In this document: positions 53,655-62,687 of the stretch, in pieces
Layout of the letters: the number at the start of each line of letters is the position of its first letter
Numbering within the stretch: position 1 is the stretch's first letter
NCBI GenBank assembly: GCA_963731125.1
Contig: CAVSVP010000008.1
Location: 124,001 to 188,000 of the forward strand
DNA from: CAVSVP01 sp963731125
Lineage (GTDB): Bacteria > Pseudomonadota > Gammaproteobacteria > Competibacterales > Competibacteraceae
Direction: 5' to 3'
DNA: 64,000 bases
Position numbers and translations under genes: made by a program
Notes under the pieces: generated by a model
The model's database searches: none
What the model saw: the letters and a program-made list of their open reading frames with translations, nothing else
Told to the model about the DNA's origin: nothing

Positions 53655-53804
53655 GAGAGAGTGCCGGTCCACGGACCGGCTCAATCGAATCTAGGATAAG
53701 TGAGTTCATTCGTTAATAACAATGATCGTCGGCCAGCTCGAGAAGTAAGCGCTACGTCCGCCGAACAACGCTGGTAAGAAAACAACCCCCAGAGGTGATC
53801 TGTG

Positions 53805-54983
53805 ATGAGCGACAATCCTTTTACCGCGACTCCCCTCAAGTATCTTGATAAGGCGTTAAATTCACTGCATGACTTGGGCTTGATGCCTGAATCTACTGAT
53901 GAATCGCCGATCATTGCACTGCTCAATCAAATATCGGATTTGGATGAAAGTAAAGTTGTCGCTATCGCGCGGACCTTGAATCAGGCTTCGACCTTCAACG
54001 AGGTGGTGCGAGAGCAGATCTCGGCGATGGAAGTGGGTGAACGTTACGAAGAAATTACTTCAGCCTTCAATAGTGTCCGCGACGATGCTCAGGGAATGGT
54101 GGAGCAGTTGGAAGACGGCAAGATCGATACCTGGGAGCGCCTTCAGAATATCTGGACGAAAGTGAGCCGGGGGGACATCGCGACTCGGTTCGACAAAATT
54201 AAGGGAACTTATCTTGAAGTTACCAAAGACTCCAACGAGCAGATCAGACGGGAACAGCAGATTCTGGACGCCTACCGGGATTTCCGCGGTGCCCTGAAGG
54301 AAGCCGAGGTGCTTGCCCTGCAGGTATTGAATACTGCCGATGCCAAGCTCAAGGAAAAGCAGGCGCAAATGGATGAGGCCGTAAAGGCGGTAGGGAATTA
54401 CCCAGGTGAGGATCCGGCAGAACGTGCGCAGTTGGAATTGGCGCGGGACGAACGCCTTAGAGAACTCCAAGACGAAGAAAAACGTTACCAGATCTGCAAG
54501 GATTTGGCGGACAACCTGACGGTGAGCTACAACACGTCCGAAGTCATCATGGCGCGTTTGACGCAAACCACGAATGCCAAAGAGCGTGTCTATGCCCAAT
54601 CCGTCAGTTTTTTTACCACCAATGAGAGCGTGCTGACGGCCCTGAGCGCCTCTTTTACCGGGCTATATGGGTTGCACGAAAGTACCCAGACCTTAAACGC
54701 CATGAAGGAAGGTATCAACCAGAGCCTGGAAAGCCTGGCGGAGATCGGCGGCAAGGTTCAGAAAGCCGCCCTGGAGGCGGGATATGGGCCGACGATTAAA
54801 GCGGAATCCGTCAAGCGGCTGGTGGATTCCATCGTGAGCTATCAGGAGCACTCCCGTTCGATCATTTCAGAGATGCGCGATATGAGCACCCGTAACGCTC
54901 AGGAAATTCGCGCCGCCGTCGAAGATGGGAAAAAGCGTGTCGCTACCTTGACGGCTCAGGGGAAAATCTTGGCCCATGGCTGA
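53805..54983 (+). CDS. Helical protein of unknown function (first of a coupled pair)
   Basis: 392 residues from ATG 53805, directly after an in-frame GTG, with AGAGGTGATC upstream. No signal peptide or membrane span. Mostly long helices: VAIARTLNQASTFNEVV, NEQIRREQQILDAYRDFRGA, LKEKQAQMDEAVKAVG, and the C-terminal EHSRSIISEMRDMSTRNAQE. The layout faintly recalls cell-surface or TelA-like helical proteins in tellurite-type clusters, but I recognise no family with confidence. Its last 8 bases overlap the DUF6384 gene, so the two are co-translated and likely interact. Confidence 0.7.
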   Translation: MSDNPFTATPLKYLDKALNSLHDLGLMPESTDESPIIALLNQISDLDESKVVAIARTLNQASTFNEVVREQISAMEVGERYEEITSAFNSVRDDAQGMVEQLEDGKIDTWERLQNIWTKVSRGDIATRFDKIKGTYLEVTKDSNEQIRREQQILDAYRDFRGALKEAEVLALQVLNTADAKLKEKQAQMDEAVKAVGNYPGEDPAERAQLELARDERLRELQDEEKRYQICKDLADNLTVSYNTSEVIMARLTQTTNAKERVYAQSVSFFTTNESVLTALSASFTGLYGLHESTQTLNAMKEGINQSLESLAEIGGKVQKAALEAGYGPTIKAESVKRLVDSIVSYQEHSRSIISEMRDMSTRNAQEIRAAVEDGKKRVATLTAQGKILAHG

Positions 54984-56058
54984 TGGGAAAGTCTCTGATC
55001 AGCAGCCTCTGGACGAGTTCATGTTGGCCATGGATGTGGTTGACACGTTGCGGCGCGGCGAGCGACTGGCTGAAAAAGAACTGAATGCCGAGGATCGGGA
55101 GCAGGCACTCAAGAAAAGACTCCGGGAGATTTACGCCTCGCAGGGTATCGATGTGCCCGAACACGTTTTGGCGGAGGGTGTGGCGGCCTTGCAGGAGGAA
55201 CGCTTTAGGTACCAGCCACCGGAACGGGGTTTTGGCGCGCGTTTAGCGACGCTTTACGTTAACCGCGACAGATGGATGAAGCCTGCGCTGATTGGCCTAG
55301 GCGTTTTGCTTATCGGATTGGTCGCCTTTCAACTGGGATCTCGGAGTCTTGAGCATTATCGGCTGGAACAGCGGGAAGCGGCGGTTGCAGAAGCGCAGAC
55401 TACCTGGAGTGAATTTCTTCGCACCAAGCCGACGCCGGGAGTCAAGGCAACAGGCGACGCTATTTTTTCCCGTGTGGAAGCATCCCTGGAACGCGGTGAG
55501 CCCAAAGAGGCGCAAGCGCAGCTCGCCCAGCTTAAGGATCTACAGGAGTTGCAGACTGAGTTTGCAGCAATTCAGACCGAGGCCAAGGCAGCGAAGGCAA
55601 CGTCGCGCGCGCAACAGATCTATGCAGATGGCCTGACCGCCCTGCGCAGCGGTGATGATGAAAAATCCCAGGCAGTCATCGAGAAACTCCAGGCGCTTCG
55701 TATACAACTGGCTCAGGAATACACGCTGAGAATCGTGTCTCGTCCCGGTGAACCCAGCGGCGTATGGCGCGTTCCGGCGCAGAACCCAACAGCCCATAAC
55801 TATTATCTGATCGTGGAAGCCGTCGCTCCTAACGGCAAGCGCCTCACGCTGCCGGTAACCAGCGAAGAGGACGGCAAAACATCCAGTGTCGACCAATGGG
55901 GGGTGAGGGTAAGCGAGCAGGCTTTCGAGCGGGTTCGTATGGACAAGCAGGACGACGGCATTATTCAAAATGACCAGGTGGGAGTCAAACGCCGTGGCTA
56001 TCTGGAACCTGAATATTTCCTATCTGCCGCTGCGGGCGGTGCGATTACGAGCTGGTAG
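54976..56058 (+). CDS. DUF6384-like membrane protein
   Basis: 360 residues. The N-terminal cytoplasmic part reads PLDEFMLAMDVVDTLRRGER, EIYASQGIDVPEHVLAEGVA and RFRYQPPERGF. A single membrane span lies at about 103-121 (ALIGLGVLLIGLVAFQLGS). A helical stalk (about 125-230) and a C-terminal beta domain with GEPSGVWRVPAQNPTAHNYY and RGYLEPEYFLSAAAGG follow. This order agrees with DUF6384 proteins as I remember them; function is unknown. It overlaps the helical gene upstream and is followed by the coiled-coil gene after nine bases. Confidence 0.7.
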   Translation: MADGKVSDQQPLDEFMLAMDVVDTLRRGERLAEKELNAEDREQALKKRLREIYASQGIDVPEHVLAEGVAALQEERFRYQPPERGFGARLATLYVNRDRWMKPALIGLGVLLIGLVAFQLGSRSLEHYRLEQREAAVAEAQTTWSEFLRTKPTPGVKATGDAIFSRVEASLERGEPKEAQAQLAQLKDLQELQTEFAAIQTEAKAAKATSRAQQIYADGLTALRSGDDEKSQAVIEKLQALRIQLAQEYTLRIVSRPGEPSGVWRVPAQNPTAHNYYLIVEAVAPNGKRLTLPVTSEEDGKTSSVDQWGVRVSEQAFERVRMDKQDDGIIQNDQVGVKRRGYLEPEYFLSAAAGGAITSW

Positions 56059-56067
56059 CAAAAATCC

Positions 56068-57504
56068 ATGATAAGCGGAAAACAAACCCTTTCTTCTATT
56101 GATCAGGCCCTGCATGGCGCACGCAGTCAGATGCGGGAGCTCGATGAACGGATACAGAGCGCCAGTGCAGAATTATTGCGCCTGGGTCAGACGGAATCGG
56201 AGCAGTACAAAACACTGGCCAAGATCCATGTGGATTGGGTAACCAGCGGGACAACGATGCAGAGTCTGCATCAGACCGGGCAACGGTTGGGTGAATTGTT
56301 AGCCGCGCGGGAGCAGGCACTGCAAGCTCTTCAGCAGCAGATCGATACCGTGCAGGCGCGGCAAACGGCCTTGGAAAAGGAACGGGCAGCCCAGGCCCGC
56401 CAGGCGGAACAGGCTGCGGAGGCGCTGGATGCGGCGGAGGCAGCCGCGCAAGAGCAGTTAACGGAGGATGCGGTCTATCAAACACAGCTCGAGCAGGCGC
56501 AAAAAGCGGATCAGACCGCCCAGTACGCCGAAAAGAAAACTGAACTGGCGGAGCAAGATCGACGTGAGAAAGGCAAACCCTATGAGGCTGACCGGTTTTT
56601 TGTGTATCTCTGGAAGCGGCATTATGGTACCGCGAAATATCGGGCTAATCCGCTGACTCGCTTTTTTGATAAGCGGGTGGCCAAGCTTTGCGGCTACGCT
56701 GAGGCGCGGGCTAACTATACCATGCTGCTGGAGATTCCGATACGGTTGCGACAGCATGCGGAGCGCTTGCGGCAGCAGGCGGATAAGGAATACGAGGCGC
56801 TGCGAGATTTAGAGCAAGCCGCGGCAAAAGGTGGCAATCTCCCCAAACTGCAAGAGGCTTGGGACGAGGAGCAGCAAAAAGTCGATGCCCTCGATGAAGA
56901 GATAGAACGTAATGAACAGCAGTTTCAGTCGCTGCAGCAGCAGCGTGCCGTCTTTGTTGCTGGTGAGGATGATGAATTTCGGCAGGCAGTCGAAATAATG
57001 GCCCAGGCCTTTCGCAGGGAAAATATTGTCTCTTTGCGCCAGGCGGCGCAGGCAACACCCACGCCGGACGATGATGCGGTCATCGCCAAACTGACCGCCA
57101 TCGAGCAGGAAAAAGCCCAACTCGAAGACAATCTTACGCAATATCAACAAATGCTCAAGGGCCATCAGCAGCGCCTTCAGGAGCTTGAAACCGTGCGTCG
57201 GAAATTCAAGAGTCACCGTTACGATGCCATGCATTCAGGCTTTGCCGATGGTGCCATGTTGGGGGTCATGTTTAATGAGTTCTTGGGCGGTTTATTGAAC
57301 GGCGATAACTTGTGGCGTGCGATTCAGCGTCAACAGCGGACGCGCCGGGTTCGCGCAAATCCTACATTCGGAAGCGGTGGTTTCGGACGCTCTGGCTCAG
57401 TGTGGCAGAGCGGTAGATCGGGCGGCACGTTCGGCGGAGGAGGTTTTCGTACGGGCGGTGGCTTCGGTTCCGGGGACGGTTTTCGCACGGGCGGTGATTT
57501 CTAG
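56068..57504 (+). CDS. Coiled-coil protein with Gly-rich C terminus
   Basis: 478 residues. Residues about 10-150 and 225-390 are Gln/Glu/Ala-rich coiled coils (RQTALEKERAAQARQAEQAA; EEQQKVDALDEEIERNEQQF). A conserved-looking globular part lies between them (YEADRFFVYLWKRHYGTAKY, NPLTRFFDKRVAKLCGYAEA). The C-terminal 50 residues are Gly/Phe/Ser/Arg repeats (GGFRTGGGFGSGDGFRTGG). No known family recognised. Position and spacing place it in the operon with the two preceding genes; a scaffolding role is possible but only inferred. Confidence 0.7.
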   Translation: MISGKQTLSSIDQALHGARSQMRELDERIQSASAELLRLGQTESEQYKTLAKIHVDWVTSGTTMQSLHQTGQRLGELLAAREQALQALQQQIDTVQARQTALEKERAAQARQAEQAAEALDAAEAAAQEQLTEDAVYQTQLEQAQKADQTAQYAEKKTELAEQDRREKGKPYEADRFFVYLWKRHYGTAKYRANPLTRFFDKRVAKLCGYAEARANYTMLLEIPIRLRQHAERLRQQADKEYEALRDLEQAAAKGGNLPKLQEAWDEEQQKVDALDEEIERNEQQFQSLQQQRAVFVAGEDDEFRQAVEIMAQAFRRENIVSLRQAAQATPTPDDDAVIAKLTAIEQEKAQLEDNLTQYQQMLKGHQQRLQELETVRRKFKSHRYDAMHSGFADGAMLGVMFNEFLGGLLNGDNLWRAIQRQQRTRRVRANPTFGSGGFGRSGSVWQSGRSGGTFGGGGFRTGGGFGSGDGFRTGGDF

Positions 57505-57817
57505 ATAGGCACCGGTCTGAATCAGTTGATCCCCTCGCCCCCTGTGGGGAAGAGGGTAGGGTGAGGGGGAATAGCGGTAGATTGACTAACCCCTTACCAC
57601 CGCCCTCTCCCGGAAGGAGAGGTAGTTTTTTAGATAGGCTCTACGGAGAACTCCAGTATTGACGATCAATGTTGCTCCCCAGGATTGGGGGTAACATCAA
57701 GGAGTTAATAAGCGTTGGATGCGATCGGACGTTCAGGTTCTGTTAGGAGCCTGATAGTTTTCAGTGAACGGTCAGAATGCGGGAGCTGACGGTTTATCAC
57801 CATAGGAGAGATGAGCG
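57505..57817. repeat. Spacer with C/T-rich inverted repeat
   Basis: CCCCTCGCCCCCTGTGGGGA, GGGTAGGGTGAGGGGG and, 50 bases on, CCCCTTACCACCGCCCTCTCC form imperfect complementary arms, like those at 11096-11200. It probably separates the upstream operon from the DUF533 gene; the remainder shows no gene. Confidence 0.5.
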
Positions 57818-58642
57818 ATGTTTAATGCAAAAGAATTACTCGGGGCCCTGATGCAGGAGGGTGGTTTTGGACGGTCGAGCGGCAATCGTATCGAGCATGC
57901 CTTTGGCGATCGTGGTGCCGGCCGATCCGGCGGCATTCTGGGACAGTTGCTAGGCGGGTCGTCGGGAGGAACCGGGACCGGTGGAGGTGGGATGCTCGGC
58001 AATTTGGCTAATATGGCTCAGAGTATGTTTGGCGATGCCAGTCGCTCGGTCAAAAGCGGTAACCCTGCTGCCATCGGTGGGCTTGGCGCACTGGCCGGGG
58101 CGATTTTTGGGGGTGGCAAAAGCTCCACGAAGGGAGCGCTCGGAGGGGGTACGCTGGCGCTGCTCGGCAGTCTCGCCTATCAGGCGTTTCAGAACATGAA
58201 CCGCCAGCCCGCCGGTGGCGGACAAACCGCGTCTCCTTCCCAGCTTCCATTGGGTCTGCGGGCACCGGAAAACGCCGCCGAAGAACAGGAACTGGAATCC
58301 CAGGCTACGTTGGTTCTCAAGGCGATGATCAACGCCGCGAAGGCTGACGGTCAAATCGACCCCACCGAGATGAGACGCATCGTCGGCAAGATTCAGGAGG
58401 ATGGTATAGACCCCGAGGAGCAGCAGTTCATCGAAAACGAGATGCGCCGACCTCTCGATCTCGACGGGCTTATCCGTGAGGTGTCCAATCAGCAAGTTGG
58501 GGCGGAAATTTACGCCGCATCCTTACTTGCCATCGAGGTCGACACCTCCGCTGAGCGTGATTATTTGCGCCGGCTGGCCCAGGGGCTGGGACTGGATTCT
58601 CAGGTTGTTCAGCAGTTGCATTCGGCCTTGGGTGTAGCCTGA
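57818..58642 (+). CDS. DUF533 / TerB-like protein
   Basis: 274 residues. The start MFNAKELLGALMQEGG is followed by a Gly-rich stretch (30-60) and a hydrophobic glycine-rich region with GALAGAIFGGGKSSTKGALG and GGTLALLGSLAYQAF. Residues about 160-270 are the helical TerB-like domain: LVLKAMINAAKADGQIDPTE, IEVDTSAERDYLRRLAQGLG. This matches DUF533 (YebE-type) inner-membrane proteins, related to TerB of tellurite-resistance loci. It reinforces the view of the 53-58 kb set as an envelope-stress-type module. Confidence 0.88.
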   Translation: MFNAKELLGALMQEGGFGRSSGNRIEHAFGDRGAGRSGGILGQLLGGSSGGTGTGGGGMLGNLANMAQSMFGDASRSVKSGNPAAIGGLGALAGAIFGGGKSSTKGALGGGTLALLGSLAYQAFQNMNRQPAGGGQTASPSQLPLGLRAPENAAEEQELESQATLVLKAMINAAKADGQIDPTEMRRIVGKIQEDGIDPEEQQFIENEMRRPLDLDGLIREVSNQQVGAEIYAASLLAIEVDTSAERDYLRRLAQGLGLDSQVVQQLHSALGVA

Positions 58643-58801
58643 GGCTTAACCCTGTCCCTGGAGCGGACGAGTATCTTCGCCGCTCTTGGGACGGCAAAAT
58701 TCCGTCTTGGCGATTTCGTAAGGGAGGGAAACACCGAATAGATAGCGAAGCATCTGGAAAGAGGATATCCACTTTAGCCGGGACACTTTGCAGGCTACTT
58801 T

Positions 58802-58868
58802 GTGGGAGCGAGCTTGCTCGCGAACTCATCCTGATGCCCGCCTCCATCGCGAGCAAGCTCGCTCCTAC
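58802..58868. repeat. REP-like palindrome
   Basis: GTGGGAGCGAGCTTGCTCGC and its mirror GCGAGCAAGCTCGCTCCTAC enclose a 23-base loop. This GAGCAAGCTC palindrome type is a common extragenic repeat of gammaproteobacteria such as Pseudomonas. The surrounding spacer (58643-58989) shows nothing else. Confidence 0.85.
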
Positions 58869-58989
58869 CGGTGGAAATGGCATCTGACGTACCCCGCTTT
58901 AAGTTGATAGCCTGAAAAAAGAATCGTAATCAACGCTTGGTAATTTTCGACTTTTAAAGATGACCTAACACATTAAGGAGTGATTACCC

Positions 58990-60582
58990 ATGCACTATCA
59001 GAAACCGAGATTTCAACGTACCCGGATGCTATGGCTGATGCTGTTGTTATTCATGCTGTGTACGGCCGGGCAGACGTTCGCCCAAGAAGACCAGAAACCG
59101 AATATTCTTGTCGTATGGGGCGACGACATCGGCCAGTCCAATATCAGCACCTTTACCCACGGTCTGGTGGGCTATAAAACGCCCAACATCGACCGCATTG
59201 CCGACGAGGGCATGACCTTTACGGACTACTACGGCGAGCAGTCCTGCACGGCCGGGCGCTCCTCGTTTATCACCGGCCAGAGTGTATTCCGTACCGGTTT
59301 GTCCAAGGTCGGCCTGCCCGGTGCGGAGCTTGGCATGCGGGAAGAAGACCCCACCATCGCCGGCCTGCTCAAGGCCCAGGGCTACGCCACCGGCCAATTC
59401 GGTAAGAACCACCTGGGCGACCGGGACGAACACCTGCCCACCAATCATGGCTTTGACGAATTTTTTGGCAACCTCTACCACCTCAACGCCGAAGAAGAGC
59501 CGGAAAACGAAGACTATCCGGGCGATATGGTCCTGGCGGACGGTCAGACCTTTCGCGAGAAATTCGGTCCCCGGGGTGTGATTCACTCCTGGGCGCAGCC
59601 CGACGGTACCCAGAAGATCGAAGACACCGGCCCACTCACCAAAAAGCGCATGGAAACCGTTGACGACGAAACCTCCGATGCCGCCATTGATTTTATCGAG
59701 CGCCAGCAAAAGGCCGGTAAGCCCTGGTTTGTCTGGTGGAACGGCACCCGCATGCACTTTCGTACCCACGTCAAGCCGGAACTGCGTGGCATTTCCGGGC
59801 AGAACGAATATGCCGACGGTATGGTGGAGCACGACATGCACATCGGCAAGTTTTTAAAGAAACTCGACGAACTGGGCATCGCCGACAACACCATCGTCTT
59901 CTACTCCACCGACAACGGCCCCCACTACAACACCTGGCCGGATGCGGCGGCCACCCCTTTCCGGGGCGAGAAGAACACCAACTGGGAGGGCGGCTGGCGC
60001 GTGCCCGCCACGGTACGCTGGCCCGGCAAGATCAAGCCCGGCACCTGGAACAACGAGATCGTTCACCACATGGACTGGCTGCCTACCTTCCTGGCCGTTG
60101 CCGGTAATCCTGACATCAAGCAACAGCTGCTGGAAGGCGTGGAAGCTAACGGGCGCAACTACAAGGTGCACCTGGACGGCTACAACATCCTGCCACTGTT
60201 GACCGGTGAGACCGACAAAAGCCCCCGCAAGGAGATCTTCTACTTTTCCGATGATGGCGATCTGACGGCGTTGCGCTATGACGACTGGAAACTGATTTTT
60301 ATGGAGCAAAAGACGGCAGGCACGCTCCGCGTCTGGATGGAGCCTTTTGTCCCATTGCGCATACCGCTGGTGGAGAACCTGCGCCGCGACCCTTACGAGA
60401 GGGCCGAGATTACCTCCAATACCTACTTCGACTGGATGCTCGACCGGGCGTATCTGCTGGTTCCGGCGCAGGCTTATGTAGCCCAGTTCCTAGAAACCTT
60501 CCAAGAGTTTCCGCCCCGTCAGAAGCCCGCCAGCTTCAGTCTCGATCGGGTTATGGAAAAGCTGACACCACCCGGCGGCTGA
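58990..60582 (+). CDS. Arylsulfatase (FGly-type)
   Basis: 530 residues with a signal peptide (LWLMLLLFMLCTAGQTFAQ). Sulfatase motifs: NILVVWGDDIGQSNIS with the metal-binding Asp pair, and CTAGR at 86-90, the CxAxR box whose Cys86 is oxidised to formylglycine. Also GYATGQFGKNHLGD, FYSTDNGPHYN and the late TNWEGGWRVPATVRWPG. It hydrolyses sulfate esters in the periplasm. A dedicated formylglycine-generating enzyme is not next to it; the FGE-like domains at 23-24 kb are part of a kinase and are unlikely to serve it. It forms a same-strand run with the HAD and transporter genes. Confidence 0.93.
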   Translation: MHYQKPRFQRTRMLWLMLLLFMLCTAGQTFAQEDQKPNILVVWGDDIGQSNISTFTHGLVGYKTPNIDRIADEGMTFTDYYGEQSCTAGRSSFITGQSVFRTGLSKVGLPGAELGMREEDPTIAGLLKAQGYATGQFGKNHLGDRDEHLPTNHGFDEFFGNLYHLNAEEEPENEDYPGDMVLADGQTFREKFGPRGVIHSWAQPDGTQKIEDTGPLTKKRMETVDDETSDAAIDFIERQQKAGKPWFVWWNGTRMHFRTHVKPELRGISGQNEYADGMVEHDMHIGKFLKKLDELGIADNTIVFYSTDNGPHYNTWPDAAATPFRGEKNTNWEGGWRVPATVRWPGKIKPGTWNNEIVHHMDWLPTFLAVAGNPDIKQQLLEGVEANGRNYKVHLDGYNILPLLTGETDKSPRKEIFYFSDDGDLTALRYDDWKLIFMEQKTAGTLRVWMEPFVPLRIPLVENLRRDPYERAEITSNTYFDWMLDRAYLLVPAQAYVAQFLETFQEFPPRQKPASFSLDRVMEKLTPPGG

Positions 60583-60618
60583 CATTGGACCCATTGCCCA
60601 GAGAGCGAAGTTGCTTCC

Positions 60619-60700
60619 GTAGCCTGGATGAAGCGCAGCGGAATCCGGGGCTTGGCGATATCGCAATCCTGGATTACGCTTCACTTTGTCCGGGTTAGGG
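60619..60700. repeat. Dispersed intergenic inverted repeat
   Basis: GTAGCCTGGATGAAGCGCAG, GGAATCCGGG and the mirrored CCTGGATTACGCTTCACTTT, TCCGGGTTAGG. This GCCTGGATGAAGCG type is widespread between proteobacterial genes and forms a long imperfect hairpin. Confidence 0.8.
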
Positions 60701-60763
60701 CGGCAGATCCAGCATCTGCCGCCACTCTTGCTCACGCTTAACCTTCCTTTGCAGAGACTTTTC

Positions 60764-61756
60764 ATGAAACACAATCCCATGCGTCTGTTGGGCTTTCTTG
60801 TGCTTTTGGTATTGGCGCCGATGGTGTCAGCCGATCCTCTGCCGTCCTGGAATGACAGTTCTGCTAAGATGACAATTCAGGAGTTCGTCGCCGCCGTCAC
60901 TGATGCATCCGGACCTCATTTTATACCACCCTCGGAGCGTATTGCCGTCTTCGATAACGACGGTGCCCTATGGATAGAGCAGCCGATGTATGTCCAGCTC
61001 GCCTTCGCCTTGGACCGCGTCAAGACCCTCGCCCCGCAGCACCCGGAGTGGCAAACTCAACAACCCTTCAAGGCAGTGCTGGAAGGCGATCTCGATGCGC
61101 TTGCGGAGGCTGGAAAACGCGGGCTGGTTGAGATGTTGATGGCCACCCATGCGGGCATGACCGAATGGATCGCGAACGCCCGTCACCCAAAGTATGAGCG
61201 TCCTTACACCGAGCTTGTTTATCAGCCCATGCTTGAACTGCTCGACTACCTGCGGGCGAACGGTTTTAAGACCTTTATCGTATCGGGCGGCGGCATAGAG
61301 TTTATGCGCCCGTGGGTGAAGCGGGTCTATGGGATTCCGCCGGAGCAGGTGATCGGCAGCAGTATCGAAGTGCAATACGAAGTGCGGAACGGTAAGCCGG
61401 TGCTCGTTCGCTTGCCGCAGATTGATTTTATCAATGACAAAGCCGGTAAACCAGTCGGTATTCACCGGTTCATCGGCAGCCGGCCTGTTCCTGCCTTCGG
61501 CAATTCCGACGGGGACCTGCAGATGCTCCAGTGGACTACTGCGGGAGACGGGCCGCGGCTAGGCCTGATACTTCATCATGACGATGCTGCGCGGGAGTAT
61601 GCCTACGACCGCGAAAGCCACTTCGGCCGGTTGGATAAGGCCCTTGAAGAGGCACCCAAGGCGGACTGGACGGTGGTAAGCATGAAAAACGACTGGAAGC
61701 AAGTCTTTCCTGCTAACGGTAGACCTGTCTGGATGAGAGTGAGGTATGTAGTCTGA
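60764..61756 (+). CDS. HAD-family phosphatase, exported
   Basis: 330 residues from ATG 60764, giving a signal peptide (LLGFLVLLVLAPMVSA). HAD motif I is AVFDNDGALW (Asp-x-Asp with Asn between), motif II is TFIVSGGG, and the acidic motif IV is FGNSDGDLQML. The closest group is the HAD/haloacid phosphatase set often found beside arylsulfatases and annotated as nonspecific acid phosphatases. The location next to a periplasmic sulfatase and a transporter suggests shared use in scavenging; the substrate is unknown. Confidence 0.85.
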   Translation: MKHNPMRLLGFLVLLVLAPMVSADPLPSWNDSSAKMTIQEFVAAVTDASGPHFIPPSERIAVFDNDGALWIEQPMYVQLAFALDRVKTLAPQHPEWQTQQPFKAVLEGDLDALAEAGKRGLVEMLMATHAGMTEWIANARHPKYERPYTELVYQPMLELLDYLRANGFKTFIVSGGGIEFMRPWVKRVYGIPPEQVIGSSIEVQYEVRNGKPVLVRLPQIDFINDKAGKPVGIHRFIGSRPVPAFGNSDGDLQMLQWTTAGDGPRLGLILHHDDAAREYAYDRESHFGRLDKALEEAPKADWTVVSMKNDWKQVFPANGRPVWMRVRYVV

Positions 61757-61804
61757 GCCTCTGAATCCATTGATGAAGCCATTTCCCTAACCGATGCTCT
61801 GTCT

Positions 61805-62638
61805 ATGACTGTGACACTGCTGCTGCTTCTAAAGCTTTCCATCGTGGCGATAATCCTGGCCATCGGCATGGATTCTAGGCTGGTTGATCTGATGTATCTG
61901 TGGCGTCGCCCCGGTTTGCTGCTGCGTTCCCTGGTGGCGATGTACCTTCTGGTGCCCCTCGTAGCCTTGCTCATGGCAAAGACTCTGGCGGTGTCGGCCG
62001 GCGTGAAAGTTGCTCTGCTGGTGCTCGCGGTCTCGGCCGGTGCGCCTCTGTTGCCGCGCAAACTGATGCATCTGGGGCAGGGAGAATATGTATTCGGCCT
62101 TGTCGTCACGTCTTCGCTGCTGGCAATCGTCATTGTTCCCGCCTGGGTGGCGGTGCTCGGGCCGCTTTTCGGGCAGGAGGCCAAGGTAGCGCCTGCTCAG
62201 GTGGCGTCCGTGATTGGCAAATCCTTTTTGTTGCCTCTAGCGGCGGGTATGGTCATTCATTGGTTTAATCCCCAACTGGCCGAACGCTGGGGTGATCGCC
62301 TCATGGCAATCGGCGGCATCGTGCTCACCGGATGTGCCCTGGTGCTGCTCGGACTCAATTGGAACGTGATTCTCGCGGCGGGATGGGAGTTTCTGCTGAG
62401 CCTGTCAGTGCTGGTTGTCGCTGCATTGAGCATTGGTCATCTTCTCGGCGGACCGGAGCCCGATAACCAGACCGCACTGGCCATCTCCTGTGCCACCCGC
62501 CATATCGGCCTCGCAGTGCTCGTCGCTGCCACCGTTCCAGGGCCGCGCATCGCGGTGCTTGTTGCAGCGTATATCCTGGCCTCGGCGCTGGTGTCAATTC
62601 CCTATATGCAGTGGCGCCGACGCAGCGTGACAACGTAA
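61805..62638 (+). CDS. BASS-family (bile acid:Na+ symporter-like) transporter
   Basis: 277 residues with about nine or ten predicted spans, starting TVTLLLLLKLSIVAIILAIG. The pair of domain signatures expected for the family is seen as VLAVSAGAPLLPRKL in the first half and ALAISCATRHIGLAVLV in the second. Substrates of such shorter BASS proteins vary (organic anions, steroid sulfates, sulfonates). Placement after an arylsulfatase makes uptake of a desulfated or sulfated organic compound plausible, but this is inference. Confidence 0.78.
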   Translation: MTVTLLLLLKLSIVAIILAIGMDSRLVDLMYLWRRPGLLLRSLVAMYLLVPLVALLMAKTLAVSAGVKVALLVLAVSAGAPLLPRKLMHLGQGEYVFGLVVTSSLLAIVIVPAWVAVLGPLFGQEAKVAPAQVASVIGKSFLLPLAAGMVIHWFNPQLAERWGDRLMAIGGIVLTGCALVLLGLNWNVILAAGWEFLLSLSVLVVAALSIGHLLGGPEPDNQTALAISCATRHIGLAVLVAATVPGPRIAVLVAAYILASALVSIPYMQWRRRSVTT

Positions 62639-62687
62639 CGATGGCGAAGACCGAAGCAGGGGTGAGCGAAGTCAACCAATAACACAG

